Shown here in pieces: positions 44,056-54,330 of a stretch of DNA of 64,000 nt. This DNA is from Orientallactaga sibirica. Lineage: Eukaryota; Chordata; Mammalia; Rodentia; Dipodidae. The DNA lies in NCBI GenBank assembly GCA_036365145.1, contig JAEOAD010002279.1, forward strand, positions 120,001-184,000, written 5' to 3'. Position 1 is the stretch's first letter, and each line of letters starts with the position of its first letter. A model generated the notes under the pieces. It saw only the letters and a list, made by a program, of their open reading frames with translations, had not been told where the DNA came from and did not search any database. The translations under genes and the position numbers were made by a program.

Positions 44056-44215
44056 TGAACACGATCTGTAGTGTAAAGAGCTTTGAGCGGATGAGGATGG
44101 CTGTTAAGGAAGCCATTGTGGAAGCACACAAGGAAAGGGAGCCTTGAGCTGACTTGATGGATTGGTGCCCTCCAGTCTGCGCCTCCACATCCCTTCCTGT
44201 GTGTGTGTCATTCTT
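44056..44215. other. Short unique interval
   Basis: Nothing recognised. Confidence 0.4.
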
Positions 44216-44320
44216 TGTTCATTCACTTAGTCAGTATTTGTGTAGCACCAGCCATGTGCAAGAAGAACTGTTGAGAACAGAGAGGAGATGGTTACAGCAC
44301 AGAGACGCCAGTGTAAAGTT
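44216..44320 (-). mobile_element. L2 3' end, doubtful
   Basis: 'ttcattcacttagtcagtat' and 'gcaccagccatgtgcaagaa' resemble the antisense L2 terminus. Confidence 0.45.
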
Positions 44321-44849
44321 GGTTTTTGCTGTTGCGAAAAGCCATGAGGAGAAGCAGCCGGACATTAAGGTGGAGTCTTCAGAGGAGGCTTTATTCCATC
44401 CCCAAAGGAGGAAGACGTGAAGCAGGAGCGGTACCAGCCGGTGGGCCAGCCAGGAGAGTGCTTTCTGGGCAGAGGCCCCGAGGCAGGGTGCAACATGGTC
44501 CTGAGGGTGGAGCCCATGGCCCGCCACAGGCCTTTTGCTGCAGACCATCCAAGAATCGAGGCACCTGTCCTGGTTCACCTGAGGCCACTCCTCAGGCCCT
44601 TGGCCACTGCTTCCCCACGTTAACTCCCATGCCCCCTTGCAGAAGTCTCCCTTCCTGAGCGTCCCCTAAACATCACCCACCCTCTTCGTGAGCCTTTCCT
44701 GAAGCCTGCAGATGATGGCCATGTTGCCAGTCATCTGCTCACACACGTCTGTCCTGCCAGCCAGACTGGAAGGGTCTCTGTGTGCAGAACTGTGCCTACC
44801 TGCGAGGTAGGTGCATTGTGAACGTGTGCAAAGAAGGGATGTGGAAAGA
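44321..44849. other. GC-rich unique sequence, no gene seen
   Basis: Several overlapping frames of up to 115 codons on both strands reflect high GC, not coding; no domain seen. Confidence 0.45.
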
Positions 44850-44960
44850 AGAAAGGAAGGAAGGAAGGAAGGAAGGAAGGAAGGAAGGAAGGAAGGAAGG
44901 AAGGGGAAGGAGAGAGGAAGGGAGGGGAGGAAGGAAGGAGGAGGGAAGGGAGGAAGGAGC
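44850..44960. repeat. (GGAA)n purine tract
   Basis: About 110 bp of GGAA/GGGA units. Confidence 0.97.
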
Positions 44961-46052
44961 TGACTTACTGAAAACTGTACATATTTAATACCAGCAAGGG
45001 GTTTATTCAGAAACCCTTGCAAATCCAGAAATTTGTAAATGTCAATGTAAAGTACATTGTTTTCACCAGGGAACTTTCCAAAGAATCATTTCTTTCCTAA
45101 TCTCTATTACCATTTCTTCCCTCCCATCACCAGCATGAACTATTGGCTTTCTTTGTTCATGGAGAAATCAGTTTTGGTACATTTCTAGTCATCGCGTTAT
45201 GAATGTCACCTTGTCACCCTCAAAAGCCACGCTGAGAAGTGAATGCTGGAGTTCTCAAACCCACTCGCTAGCAGAGCAAATGGCTCTCCTGAACCAAATT
45301 AATGATGCTGCAAAATGACAAATCTCTGTGTGTCATAGACCCCAGGGGTCCCTGGGGAATAGTATGGATGCAGAGTGGTGTAGCCACGCATGCTAATGGT
45401 GTCTACCCTCACCTCTAAGGTGTGGGGGGCCTCGGAGCAGTACTTGGCAACTAGTTTTTCTCTCCAGATGCCGTTCCCGCTCGCTCTCACTGGACCACAG
45501 ATTTAGCTGAGTACTACGTTACTAAGGAAACCCAAGTTGTCAGTCCTAAGCCTTATGGGAATAATGGTGATTTATTTAGGAAAAGCGAGGTTTGTCACTT
45601 TAAGCTCACTGCTACAAAATTGCTTTTTGATTACCTCCCTCCTTATTGCATTGTCTTGTCACAATAAACTACAGAAACAAGTGGCGAGGTTAATAATTAT
45701 GGGATCTGTTCTCATCACTTCCAGGGCCCCGCCGCCAGGTCACAGCCGCAGCCTGAGTGTAGCCGGCAGGCTGCATCACGTCTCTGCTCTGGAGGAGTGC
45801 TTGAGGAGGCAGGGGCATGACTCTGAGCTGGCTCCATGCTCCTAACTTCCCACTGTATTAGTTTACTGTTAGCTTCTGAGGACCCTCGGGTCTACATCCA
45901 GAATCTCCGTGCTTCTGAGTTTGGGGCTTGCAAAACTCAGTGGCTGAGCACCCGATCAGGATGGACTAGTTCCATAGTATGGATCTTGACTATTCCCCAG
46001 AGGTTCGTGTGTTATAGGCGTAGCTTCTAGGTGTTGTTAGAGATAGGAGGAG
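44961..46052. other. 1.1 kb of unique sequence, no gene seen
   Basis: The interval 45560-45720 ('ttttgattacctccctcctt', 'ttgtcacaataaactacaga') is AT-rich and non-repetitive and might be a conserved noncoding element. The 102-codon frame over it (45537-45845) has no domain. Confidence 0.45.
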
Positions 46053-46250
46053 GAGGGCTGGCAAGATGGCTTAGCTGTTAAGGCACATGCCTGCGAAGTC
46101 TAAGGACCCCGGTTTGAATCTCCTGTTCCCACGTAAGCCAGATGCCCTTGGTGGCGCATGCGTCTGGAGTTCGTTTGCAGTGGCTAGAGGCCCTGGTGCA
46201 CCCATTTTCACTCTCCCTCTCTCTGTCTCTAATAAATAAATAAAATGAGG
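46053..46250 (+). mobile_element. SINE-T
   Basis: 'gggctggcaagatggcttag' head, (AAAT)n tail; flanked by 'taggaggagg'/'tgaggaggaa'. Confidence 0.9.
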
Positions 46251-46279
46251 AGGAAATGTTAAGAGAGAGAGAGAGAGCT

Positions 46280-46560
46280 AGTGGGAGGTTTTCCTGTCAC
46301 AGGGCCCATGGCGTTGGAGGGGATAGCAGTGCCTTGCCTCTCTTTTTTTTCTCTTTCACTTCCCTGCCATGAATTGAGAAGTTTGCTTCACTCTGCACTC
46401 CTTGACAAGCTGTGCTGACTTGCTGCTGGCCCAGAAGCAATGAGACTGGCTGATAATGGACTGAAACCTCCAAAGCTGTGAGCCAAAAATGGACTTCTTG
46501 ATAATCGGATATATTTTGCATAGTTCTTACAGTAATAGAACTGTGTCTCAGGCATCTGTT
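46280..46560 (+). mobile_element. LTR-like repeat, old (family unsure)
   Basis: 'ccctgccatgaattgagaag', 'gcccagaagcaatgagactg' and 'gactgaaacctccaaagctg' match a common mammalian MaLR-like module also present at 58600-58890. Confidence 0.5.
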
Positions 46561-46827
46561 AAAGAGTCTTTCAACTGATTCACTGGCTTTTTTCCTGCCC
46601 TTGGACTTGAACTGAAACATCAGCTCTTCTTGGATCTCAAATGGACTGGCTTTCAGGCTATAGCCACACCGTTGTCTCCTGGTCTCCTGCAATAAAGATC
46701 TTGGGATTTGCCAACTTCCAATATTTTGAAAGTCAGATCCTTATAATAGATCTGTACATGCATCTGCACGAGTACATGCACACACATGTTCACATACCTA
46801 TTGGTTCTATTTGCAGAACTTAAAAAA

Positions 46828-47025
46828 ATATGTATTTTTATTTTTATTTATTTATTTGACAGAGAGAGAGAGAATGGGCAATGCCAGGGCCTGTAGCCAC
46901 TGAAAATGAACTCCAGACACATATGCCACCTTGTGCATCTGGCTAACGCGGGTCCTGGGGAATTGGACCTGGGTCCTTTGGCTTTGTAGGCAAACGCCTT
47001 ATCCGCTAAGCCATCCCTCCAGCCC
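46828..47025 (-). mobile_element. SINE-T
   Basis: Full; short (GA)n. The flank 'gaactt' is weakly repeated. Confidence 0.9.
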
Positions 47026-47564
47026 TGTTTGGGGAACTTTGAGAGAGGTGCCTGTTCAACTTCAGATGCTCAACCTCCCTTCCCCTGCCGTTCCCCAGAC
47101 CTGTGGAGCCTTCATGATATTGGTGTGTGGTGATGTGGCAGCCATGTCCTTGATGTCTCCAGAGGTCTGTTCAACAACGCTGCACAAGGAGATTGCCACT
47201 GGGCTGCCGGCCATAGGTTCTGCATGGTGCCAAGTAAGGAGGGTTTCTTCCTCCTGAAAGGGAGATGTAAAGGCTACTTCCGCTGAGACTGACAAAACTG
47301 ACGATATGGGAAGAAAGCAGTGTCATAAAGGAACCAAGGCTCGAGGTCAGAGGTCACGGAGACACAGAATAGCCCTTTGGCAGCAGCCAAGCCTTGCGAA
47401 GTGGAGAGGCAGCAGATCTGATGTCTCCAGACGGTTCTTGGCGCAAGTCCATTTGCATAGCCCTGGTCACAGGCAGGGTGTGGAAGGAAATGAGTTAGTT
47501 GGCTTTCGTAGGCTTTGTGGTGCTTTTCTTGCTGGTTTTTTTTTTGGGGGGGCCAGGCTTGGTA
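47026..47564. other. 540 bp of unique sequence, no gene seen
   Basis: Overlapping frames 46931-47257 (+) and 47062-47295 (-) have no domain. Confidence 0.45.
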
Positions 47565-47814
47565 GTGAACTTATTTATTTATTTATTATTTATTTATGAC
47601 AGAGAGAGAGAGAGAGAGCGAAGGAGAGGGAGAGAAAGTGCGAATGGGCATGCCAGGGTCTCCAGCCACTCCAAATGAACTCCAGACACATGCGCCACTA
47701 TGTACATCTGGCTTATGTGGGACCTGGAGAATTGAACTTGGGTCTGTAGGCTTCACAGGCATGCGCCATAACCACTAAGCCATATCTCCAGCCCCATGTT
47801 TTGTTTTTTAATTT

Positions 47815-47856
<42 letters not shown>

Positions 47857-48047
47857 GAATAGGCATGCCAGGGCCTCTCCGCCACTGTGAATGAACTCCA
47901 GACACGTGCTCCCCCTTGTGCACATGTGCAACATTGTGCGCTTGTGTCACTTTTGCATCTGGCTAAACGTGGGCCCTGGAGAATCGAACGGATGTTCTTA
48001 GGCTTGGCAGGCAGGCGCCTTAACCACTAAGCCATCTCTCCAGCCCC
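47565..48047 (-). mobile_element. SINE-T (47565-47796) then SINE-T2 (47800-48047)
   Basis: Two same-strand copies back to back; the second carries 'gacagacagacagacagaca' in its tail. Confidence 0.92.
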
Positions 48048-48063
48048 ATAATTTTTTTAAAGA

Positions 48064-48420
48064 TTATTGTGGTGGTTTGATTCAGGTGTCCCCCATAAAC
48101 TTAAGTGTGCTGAATGCTAGTCTCCCCAGCTGATGGCAATTGGAAATTAAAGCCTCCTGGAGGTGGTGTATTGTTGGGGGTGGGCTTATGGGTATTATAG
48201 CCAGCTTCCCCTTGCCAGTGTTTGGCACACTCTCTTGTTGCTGTTGTCCACCTTATGTTGACCAGAGAGTGATGTCCACCCTCTGCTCATGCCATCGTTT
48301 TTCCTGCCATCATGGAGCTTCCCCCTTGAGCCTGTAAGCCAAAATAAACCTCTTTTTTCCCACAAGCTGCTCTTAGTCGGGTGATTTCTGCCAGCAATGC
48401 GAACCTGACTGCAACAATTA
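48064..48420 (+). mobile_element. ORR1/MT-like MaLR solo LTR with 5-bp TSD
   Basis: Complete, uninterrupted copy running from TGTGGTGGTTTGATTCAGG to AACCTGACTGCAACA, between attat on both sides (48064-48068 and 48416-48420). The polyadenylation signal aataaa lies at about 48344. It is about 90% like the copy at 1266-1858. Confidence 0.85.
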
Positions 48421-48427
48421 TATTTTC

Positions 48428-48495
48428 AGTTTTATTTACTTATTAGAGACAGAGAGAGGAAGAGCGAATGTGAGAATGGACACGCCAGGCCACTG
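48428..48495 (-). mobile_element. SINE-T tail fragment
   Basis: 'gttttatttacttattagag' to 'cacgccaggccactg', truncated. Confidence 0.7.
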
Positions 48496-48820
48496 TCCAA
48501 TAGATTAAAAGTCTAACCATGTTTTTGTAGGACTGGATGTATCCTTTCATTCTGTATTTAAGAATATATTTTCTAGAGAAACTTGTTCTTATTCATAAAC
48601 AAGTTGAATTTAATTCCTTTCATGATTACTCCCCTTTGGATGCTACTACAGAGAAGCCAAGCAAAATGACCAGTCTTCTTTTTCCTTTGGGCAAGCGGGC
48701 TAGGAACGCTGGCTCTGTCCAGTGCCCAGGGTCATTACGTGTAGCACCATGCACTTGCCTTGTGCAGCATCCAGAGAGCTGTACTTGAGTGTGGTCATGC
48801 TTCTGTGTCTTGTTAGGTCC
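48496..48820. other. Unique sequence, no gene seen
   Basis: No repeat recognised; an 83-codon frame (48537-48788) is unremarkable. Confidence 0.4.
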
Positions 48821-48821
48821 T

Positions 48822-48945
48822 CTGAGACAAGGTCTTCCCGTCCCTGAGGCATATGTGGAACTTCCTGTGCAGCCCAGGCTGACTTCAAACTCAGGATCCT
48901 CCTGCCTATCACCCCGCCCCCCAAGTGCATCACCATACCCGGCCC
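48822..48945 (-). mobile_element. Older B1-type SINE
   Basis: 'gagacaaggtcttcccgtcc', 'cagcccaggctgacttcaaa' and 'ccaccccgcccc'-like end; diverged from the young B1 copies and closer to the general muroid B1 pattern. Confidence 0.65.
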
Positions 48946-48949
48946 CAGG

Positions 48950-49425
48950 CTGATTTTCACCTCCCCTTTACCCCACTTAGACTATTCCACACCTAGGGTT
49001 CTGCCCCTCTACTTACATATATACAGTACCCTCCCCTCCAGCCCTCCCCTCTCCTTCCTCCCTCACAGCCCTTTTCTAGCTTCATGGCCTCCACTACTGA
49101 CTTTTACTCTAAATCACATCCAAATCAAAACATTTCTAGCTAGGATCCACCTGGGAGAGAGAGAACATGTGGATTTTTGGCTTTCTGGGTCTGGGTTACC
49201 TCACTTACTATAATTCTTTAGAGATCCATCCATTTCTGTGAAAGTTTCATGATTTCATTGCTCCTTACGGCTGAATGAAACTCCATTGTGTAAATGCACC
49301 CCGTTTAATTATCCAGTCGAAGGGCATCTAGCTAGGATGGTTCCACGTCCCATTGTGAATAGAGCAGCAATAAACATGGGTAGGTATATTCTATAGTCGT
49401 GCGTACATTCCTTTCCTTGAGGATG
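48950..49425 (-). mobile_element. L1 ORF2-end/3' region (antisense)
   Basis: 'gagatccatccatttctgtg', 'ctccattgtgtaaatgcacc' and 'gaatagagcagcaataaaca' are the antisense landmarks near the L1 ORF2 terminus. Confidence 0.75.
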
Positions 49426-49690
49426 GAATTAGGCAGGAGCGCTTCAAGGAGTAAGTGTTTGATGAATGAGGCTTATTTAACGTTGGATTTGAATGGAGCT
49501 GTGGGAATGTAGCAGTGATGGTAGTGAGGCTTAGCAGCAGTGGAGAACTGTAACTATCTCTAGACCTCGAGGGGAAAGAAACGGAACGGTGCTGCTGGAA
49601 AACCCAAGAGGAAGGTCTCCTGTCCTGGCTGTAGCTGTGTCAGGGAGAGGCAGACACTCTCAGAACTTCAGTGGTAAAATGCGGAGGCAG
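49426..49690. other. Unique sequence, no gene seen
   Basis: Nothing recognised. Confidence 0.4.
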
Positions 49691-49885
49691 GAGCAGGGCG
49701 TGGTGGTGCACCCCTTCATCCCAGCACTCGGGAGGCAGAGGTAGGCAGATCGCCGTGAGTTCGAGGCCACCCTGAGAATACAGAGTGAATTCCGGGTCAG
49801 CCTGGGGTACAGTGAGACCCTACCTCCAAAAACCAAAAATAAATAAATAAATAAATAAATAAATACATAAATAAATAAATAAAAT
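49691..49885 (+). mobile_element. SINE-B1 with (AAAT)n tail
   Basis: Target 'aaaatg(c/t)ggag(g/a)ca' before (49676) and after (49881) the element. Confidence 0.92.
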
Positions 49886-50157
49886 GTGGAGACAGGTAGA
49901 GATCACCTTACCTTCTCCTGCTTCCAACCTTCTGCTGGTTCCATTAACTGAGCCCAGAAGACTGGAAGAGTAGGGAGCCTGGTACTCTGTATGTAGGAGT
50001 CTAGCAGCAGAGTGTAGATCTGAGTGTACAACTGGCAGAGCTGCTGTGAGCTGGCCCGTGGGCATGGAGATCCCCAACACTGCATTCCCATGTGGAGTGG
50101 AAACATGGCTACGGAAGTTGAGCTGCTCTGTATCCCTGGGAAAGGCCTTCTTTCTCT

Positions 50158-50471
50158 CTCTTTTAAAAATATATTTTATTTATTTATTTACTTATTTGAG
50201 AGAAATAGGCAGAGAGAGAAAGAGAGAGACAGGGAGAGAATGGGCGTACCAAGGCCTCCAGCCCCTGCAAATGAACTCCAGATGTGTGTGCCCCCTTGTG
50301 CATCTGTCCTATGTGGATCCTGGAGAGTACCAGGGTCTCCAGCCCCTGCAAATGAACTCCAGATGTGTGTGCCCCCTTGTGCATCTGTCTTATGTGGATC
50401 CTGGAGAGTTGAACCTGGGTCCTTTGGCTTTGCAGGCAAGTGCCTTAACCGCTAAGCCATCTCTCCAGCCT
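50158..50471 (-). mobile_element. SINE-T with internal 81-bp tandem duplication
   Basis: Blocks 50248-50328 and 50329-50409 both begin accaggg(c/t)ctccagccc (first copy 'accaaggcctccagccc') and end 'ggatcctggagagt', so the body is doubled. The duplication is in frame (27 codons), which explains two longer open frames here. Confidence 0.9.
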
Positions 50472-50669
50472 CCCCCCTCCTTTTAAAATAGGCCTTCTCT
50501 CTTCAGAGGCTGGACTATGCATGGTTCTTCTCACGGTGGTCGTAAGAGCTCAAGCTCCAAGTTCGGGATGTTGTCACGGGAACATCCCAAAGAGGATGTA
50601 TTTCCCCCAAATACCTGTCTGGCATTAAGGTGAAGGAGCAAAGAAGTGTTCCAGGCTTCGGTGGACAGC

Positions 50670-50708
<39 letters not shown>

Positions 50709-50979
50709 GGCTGAAGGCCTGGCTGGCAGCAGACACCATTTCCTAGGAGGCACTCTGGTCCTCTTGGAACAGCACGTAGGTGGCATGGTAGACTGTGCTC
50801 CAGCAAGGGTGCCTTTCTCTACTACAGCATCTCAGGAGGGAGAATTGCCCTTCCCAGTCTCTCTGGCGGTTGGGATTCAAGCTGTCTCTGAGTGTGGACA
50901 ATCATGTCAGTTGTATCCCTGACGGAAGCCTGCTTCTCCTGCTTCTGCTGAAAACTATGCTTAGGAAATCTAGCTTGCT
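50472..50979. other. Unique sequence with a (GA)n tract
   Basis: A GA dinucleotide tract lies at 50671-50706; the rest is unrecognised. Confidence 0.5.
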
Positions 50980-50982
50980 CTC

Positions 50983-51004
<22 letters not shown>

Positions 51005-51013
<9 letters not shown>

Positions 51014-51233
51014 ATTTATTTGAGATAAAGAAAGAGGAAGGGAAGGAGGGAAGGAAGGAGAGAGAGAGACAGAGAGGGAAAGAGAGAGGCATGTCAGGGC
51101 CTCCAGCCACTGCAAACAAACTCCAGACATATGCGCCTCCTTGTGCATCTGGCTTAAGTGGGTCCTGGAGAATTGAACTGGGATCCTTTGGTTTTGCATG
51201 CAAATGCTTTAACCACTAAGCCATCTCTCCAGC
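51005..51233 (-). mobile_element. SINE-T
   Basis: Preceded by a (CT)n tract (50981-51000) and a purine-rich tail. Confidence 0.9.
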
Positions 51234-51338
51234 CCTCTCCCTCTCTCTCTCTCTCTGTCTTTCTTTCTTTCCTCCCTTTTTTCACTCTCTCTCTTTCTTT
51301 CTCTCTCCCTCTCTTTCTTCCTTCCTTCCTTCCTTCCT

Positions 51339-51379
<41 letters not shown>

Positions 51380-51438
51380 TTTCTTTCTTTCTTTCTTTCT
51401 TTCTCTCTTCCTTCCTTCCTTCCTTTCTTCCTTCCTTC

Positions 51439-51504
<66 letters not shown>

Positions 51505-51535
51505 CTTTCCTTTTTCTTTTTCCTTTTCTTTTACT
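51234..51535. repeat. 300-bp polypyrimidine tract (CTTT/TTCC)n
   Basis: Plus strand is almost pure C/T for 300 bp, switching between CTTT, TTCC and CT units. Minus-strand frames with poly-Lys/Glu/Arg (51154-51849) arise from it and are not genes. Confidence 0.97.
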
Positions 51536-51910
51536 AGCAGCAGCCTCTGCCCATGAATGAGCAACATGGGTGTTGAGATGCAAGTAGGTGGGTGCAGACT
51601 GCAATATGTCCCGGGGCCTGGATGGCAGAAGCCGTGGGAATACACTGCTGAGAGAGGAAGCTGCTGCATCATGGCTGCTTCCTGACTCTGGCCATGAAGA
51701 TGGACTAGAGGCTGGTGACTTCCAGATAGTGGAGTGGCGGCAGCTCTCTTGAGGCCGGCACTGTGGCTTTGGGAGTTTATTCCTGAATACCAAACCTTGG
51801 CTCTGTTCGTAGCACTCAAAGAGCCTGTTTGGGCTTTTACGAATTCCATCGCTGACTCAAGTACTTAGGGAAGATATTTTCCTCTGGGGCTGGAACTTAA
51901 ACAAAAGGGT
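51536..51910. other. Unique sequence, no gene seen
   Basis: No recognised repeat. Confidence 0.4.
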
Positions 51911-52146
51911 GACCTTTTTTTTTTAATTTAAGAGAGAGAGAGAGATAGAGAATGGGAGCACCAGGGCCTCTCAGCTGCTGTGAATGAATTCCAGACACGT
52001 GCTCCCCCTTGTGGTCAAGCTTGGCATTGCACCCTTGCATCACTTTTTGCGTCTGGCTAAACGTGGGACCTGGAGAATCGAATGGGCGTTCTTAGGCTTG
52101 GCAGGCAGGCGCCTTCACCACTAAGCCATCTCTCCAGCCCAAGGGT
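51911..52146 (-). mobile_element. SINE-T2
   Basis: Target 'aagggtgacctttt' exact on both sides (51905 and 52141). Confidence 0.94.
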
Positions 52147-52169
52147 GACCTTTTGATAATAATACTTGG

Positions 52170-52595
52170 TAATAATGCTGGCTAACAGTAAATGCACACT
52201 GTGCCTGGTGCTCTAAGCACTTTGCATGCATTACCTTTGCATCTGATTCTAATGATACTTCAGTGATATAATTCAGTGAGTTAGGCGTGATGCTGATTTT
52301 CACTTTAAAATGAGGGAATCTAAGGTCCTGAGAGATTCGCTAACTTGCCTGACATCACCAGATTTTAAATGGTGGGAATGGCTATAGAATGTAGTGTGTG
52401 GATTTAACCCTGGCTTCACAGTGATATATTTTAGAATTTCAGATTCTGGTTAGCTCTTTTATTATTATTATTATTCTTTTGTGGCCCCTACTAAATACAA
52501 TCTAGAGGGGAAACAGACTTGGAGACGCTGCATGTGGCCCAAGGTCATGCAGACAGTAAGCGGGCTGAGCTGATACCTTTAACATGCCTCCTTGG
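52170..52595 (-). mobile_element. MIR copies
   Basis: A long antisense MIR at 52170-52425 ('gtgctctaagcactttgcat', 'ctaacttgcctgacatcacc') and a second fragment at 52500-52595 ('cccaaggtcatgcagacagt'). Confidence 0.7.
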
Positions 52596-53090
52596 CTTCA
52601 AAAAGAAAAAAAATAATAAATTTATGTTGCTGTCCACTTAGCAGTTGTTCCTGCTGCTACATGACAGCCCTTCAAGTCTGAGAGGACAGTGCCCCCATCC
52701 CGGGTCTCTTCTCCCCTGCCAGTTCAGCTGGAGTACTCTCAAGACGCCTCTGTGAGCCCTCCTTCCACCTGTGTCACCCTTGTGCATATCCCTCTTCCAT
52801 TCTGTCACCCAGGGCACTTGGTGGAAACTCTGGCTCTGACAAATACAGCAAAACCGCAGCACAAAAGCTCTTCATTTCAGTCCCTCTGGGAGCGGAGAGA
52901 AGCGACCTCTCTCCGTCTACCACCTTTCCCTAAATGCCTCTCCCGGTGGGACCTGCCACTTTGTCTCCAAAGAAGACGTGGCATATGTATTTCTGTACTA
53001 ATTAAGAGCTTGTTTTTTTTTGGCCAGGCCATTCTAAGCAGGAGGGTATTCTGAACACCCTCTTCTGCTCCCGAGCTGGAGTGGACTTTG
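52596..53090. other. Unique sequence, no gene seen
   Basis: A 121-codon frame (52689-53054) has no recognised domain. Confidence 0.45.
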
Positions 53091-53350
53091 AAGGAGTTGT
53101 TTATGGGGAGAATGCTAATTACTTAACTACAAATATGTAAATACTTTGAGAATAAATTCATCACAATCTATTAGGCCTCACATTGTAATTAAGCTCAATT
53201 AGGTATTATTAGCAGTATTAATGTCATGTTGCTCGTGCCTGTTCCTAATGAATATATTAACACAGTCTTGCCGCCTCCATCTATGTTGGGTGCATTATAA
53301 TATTGGCAATAATAGGCACATCATTAGAGCATTATTGCTTTGCTTGCAAG
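53091..53350. promoter_or_regulatory. Candidate conserved noncoding element, TAAT-rich
   Basis: Repeat-free AT-rich block with several homeodomain-type cores: 'gctaattacttaac', 'attgtaattaagctcaatta', 'cctaatgaatatattaac'. Composition and freedom from transposons fit a developmental CNE, but conservation cannot be tested here. Confidence 0.35.
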
Positions 53351-53817
53351 TTGTGTGGAGAAATATGTCAGGGTCTTTGGAATCTGAATGTCTTGGCCTT
53401 GGCTGTGGGCACGTTATTTATGGCCCTGGGGACTTTGGTGATCTGAAAAATAAGACTTCAGAGGTTGCAGCCCTTGAAAGAAAGTGGTTTCCCATTTCTT
53501 TCTTTCATGAGTCAGGGTAAGTGCAATGGGAACAGGGCATGGGAAGATCTGGGGAAGTACGTGGAATACCGTGATGGGGAGTTCATTCTTCATTCACCTC
53601 AGAAGGGAGTTGCTGTTTGCACTAAGGGGAAAAGGAGAGGACGAGACAGTGGAACCAGACACAGGTTTGCGAGGAGATCAGGGTCTAAAAGGCGCAGAAG
53701 CAGCACTAGCTCCCTGATTAGGTTAGCAAAGCGCTATCTGGGAACAATGACTACCAGTTCCCCAAGTCGCTCAAGCCACGTGGAAAGTTGGACGATTGGT
53801 TATGAAAGATGACAAGG
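53351..53817. other. Unique sequence, no gene seen
   Basis: The Arg/Ser-rich 115-codon frame 53465-53812 ('KRRGRDSGTRHRFARRSG') has no recognised family and overlaps other frames. Confidence 0.45.
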
Positions 53818-54030
53818 GGGGCTGGAGAGATGGCTTAGCGGTTACTGCGTTTGCCTGCCAAAGCCAAAGGATCCTGGTTCGATTCTCCAGGACACACGTA
53901 AGCCAGATGCATCAGGGGGCGCGTGCTTCTGGAGTTTGTTTGCAGTGGTGGGAGGCCCTGGTGCACCCATTCTTTCGCTCTCTTTCTCTCTCTCAAATAA
54001 ATAAATTATATATATATATATATATTAAAG
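53818..54030 (+). mobile_element. SINE-T with (TA)n tail
   Basis: B box ggttcgattct nearly intact; flanked by 'agatgacaagg' on both sides (53806 and 54029), an exact TSD. Confidence 0.94.
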
Positions 54031-54039
54031 ATGACAAGG

Positions 54040-54330
54040 CAGGTGGTGTGGCTCTAATATAAAAATGCCACCACAGGATCATGGGCTTGTCCACGTGATC
54101 CTTAGCTGGTGGCACTGTGTTAGTAGGTGGTGGACCCTTTAGGAAGTGGGGCTTTGCTGGAGGAAATGTGTCACTGGGTGGCAGGGTCTGAGGGTTACTG
54201 GGCACCATGTGCCAATGAGGCGACACCGGCTTCCAGCTCTTGCCATGGTTTCCCCACCACGACGGACTCTACCCACTGGAACTATAAGCGGACATCAACC
54301 CTTCCTCTCTTAAACTCAGTAAAAAGACAA
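54040..54330 (+). mobile_element. MaLR-like LTR, 5'-truncated
   Basis: 'tggtggcactgtgttagtag', 'gctttgctggaggaaatgtg' and 'ttgccatggtttccccacca' follow MT/ORR1 order. Confidence 0.6.

Noticed and set aside
51154..51849. Lys/Glu/Arg-rich 231-codon minus-strand frame
   Set aside because: It translates a polypurine tract and a SINE; composition alone keeps it open.
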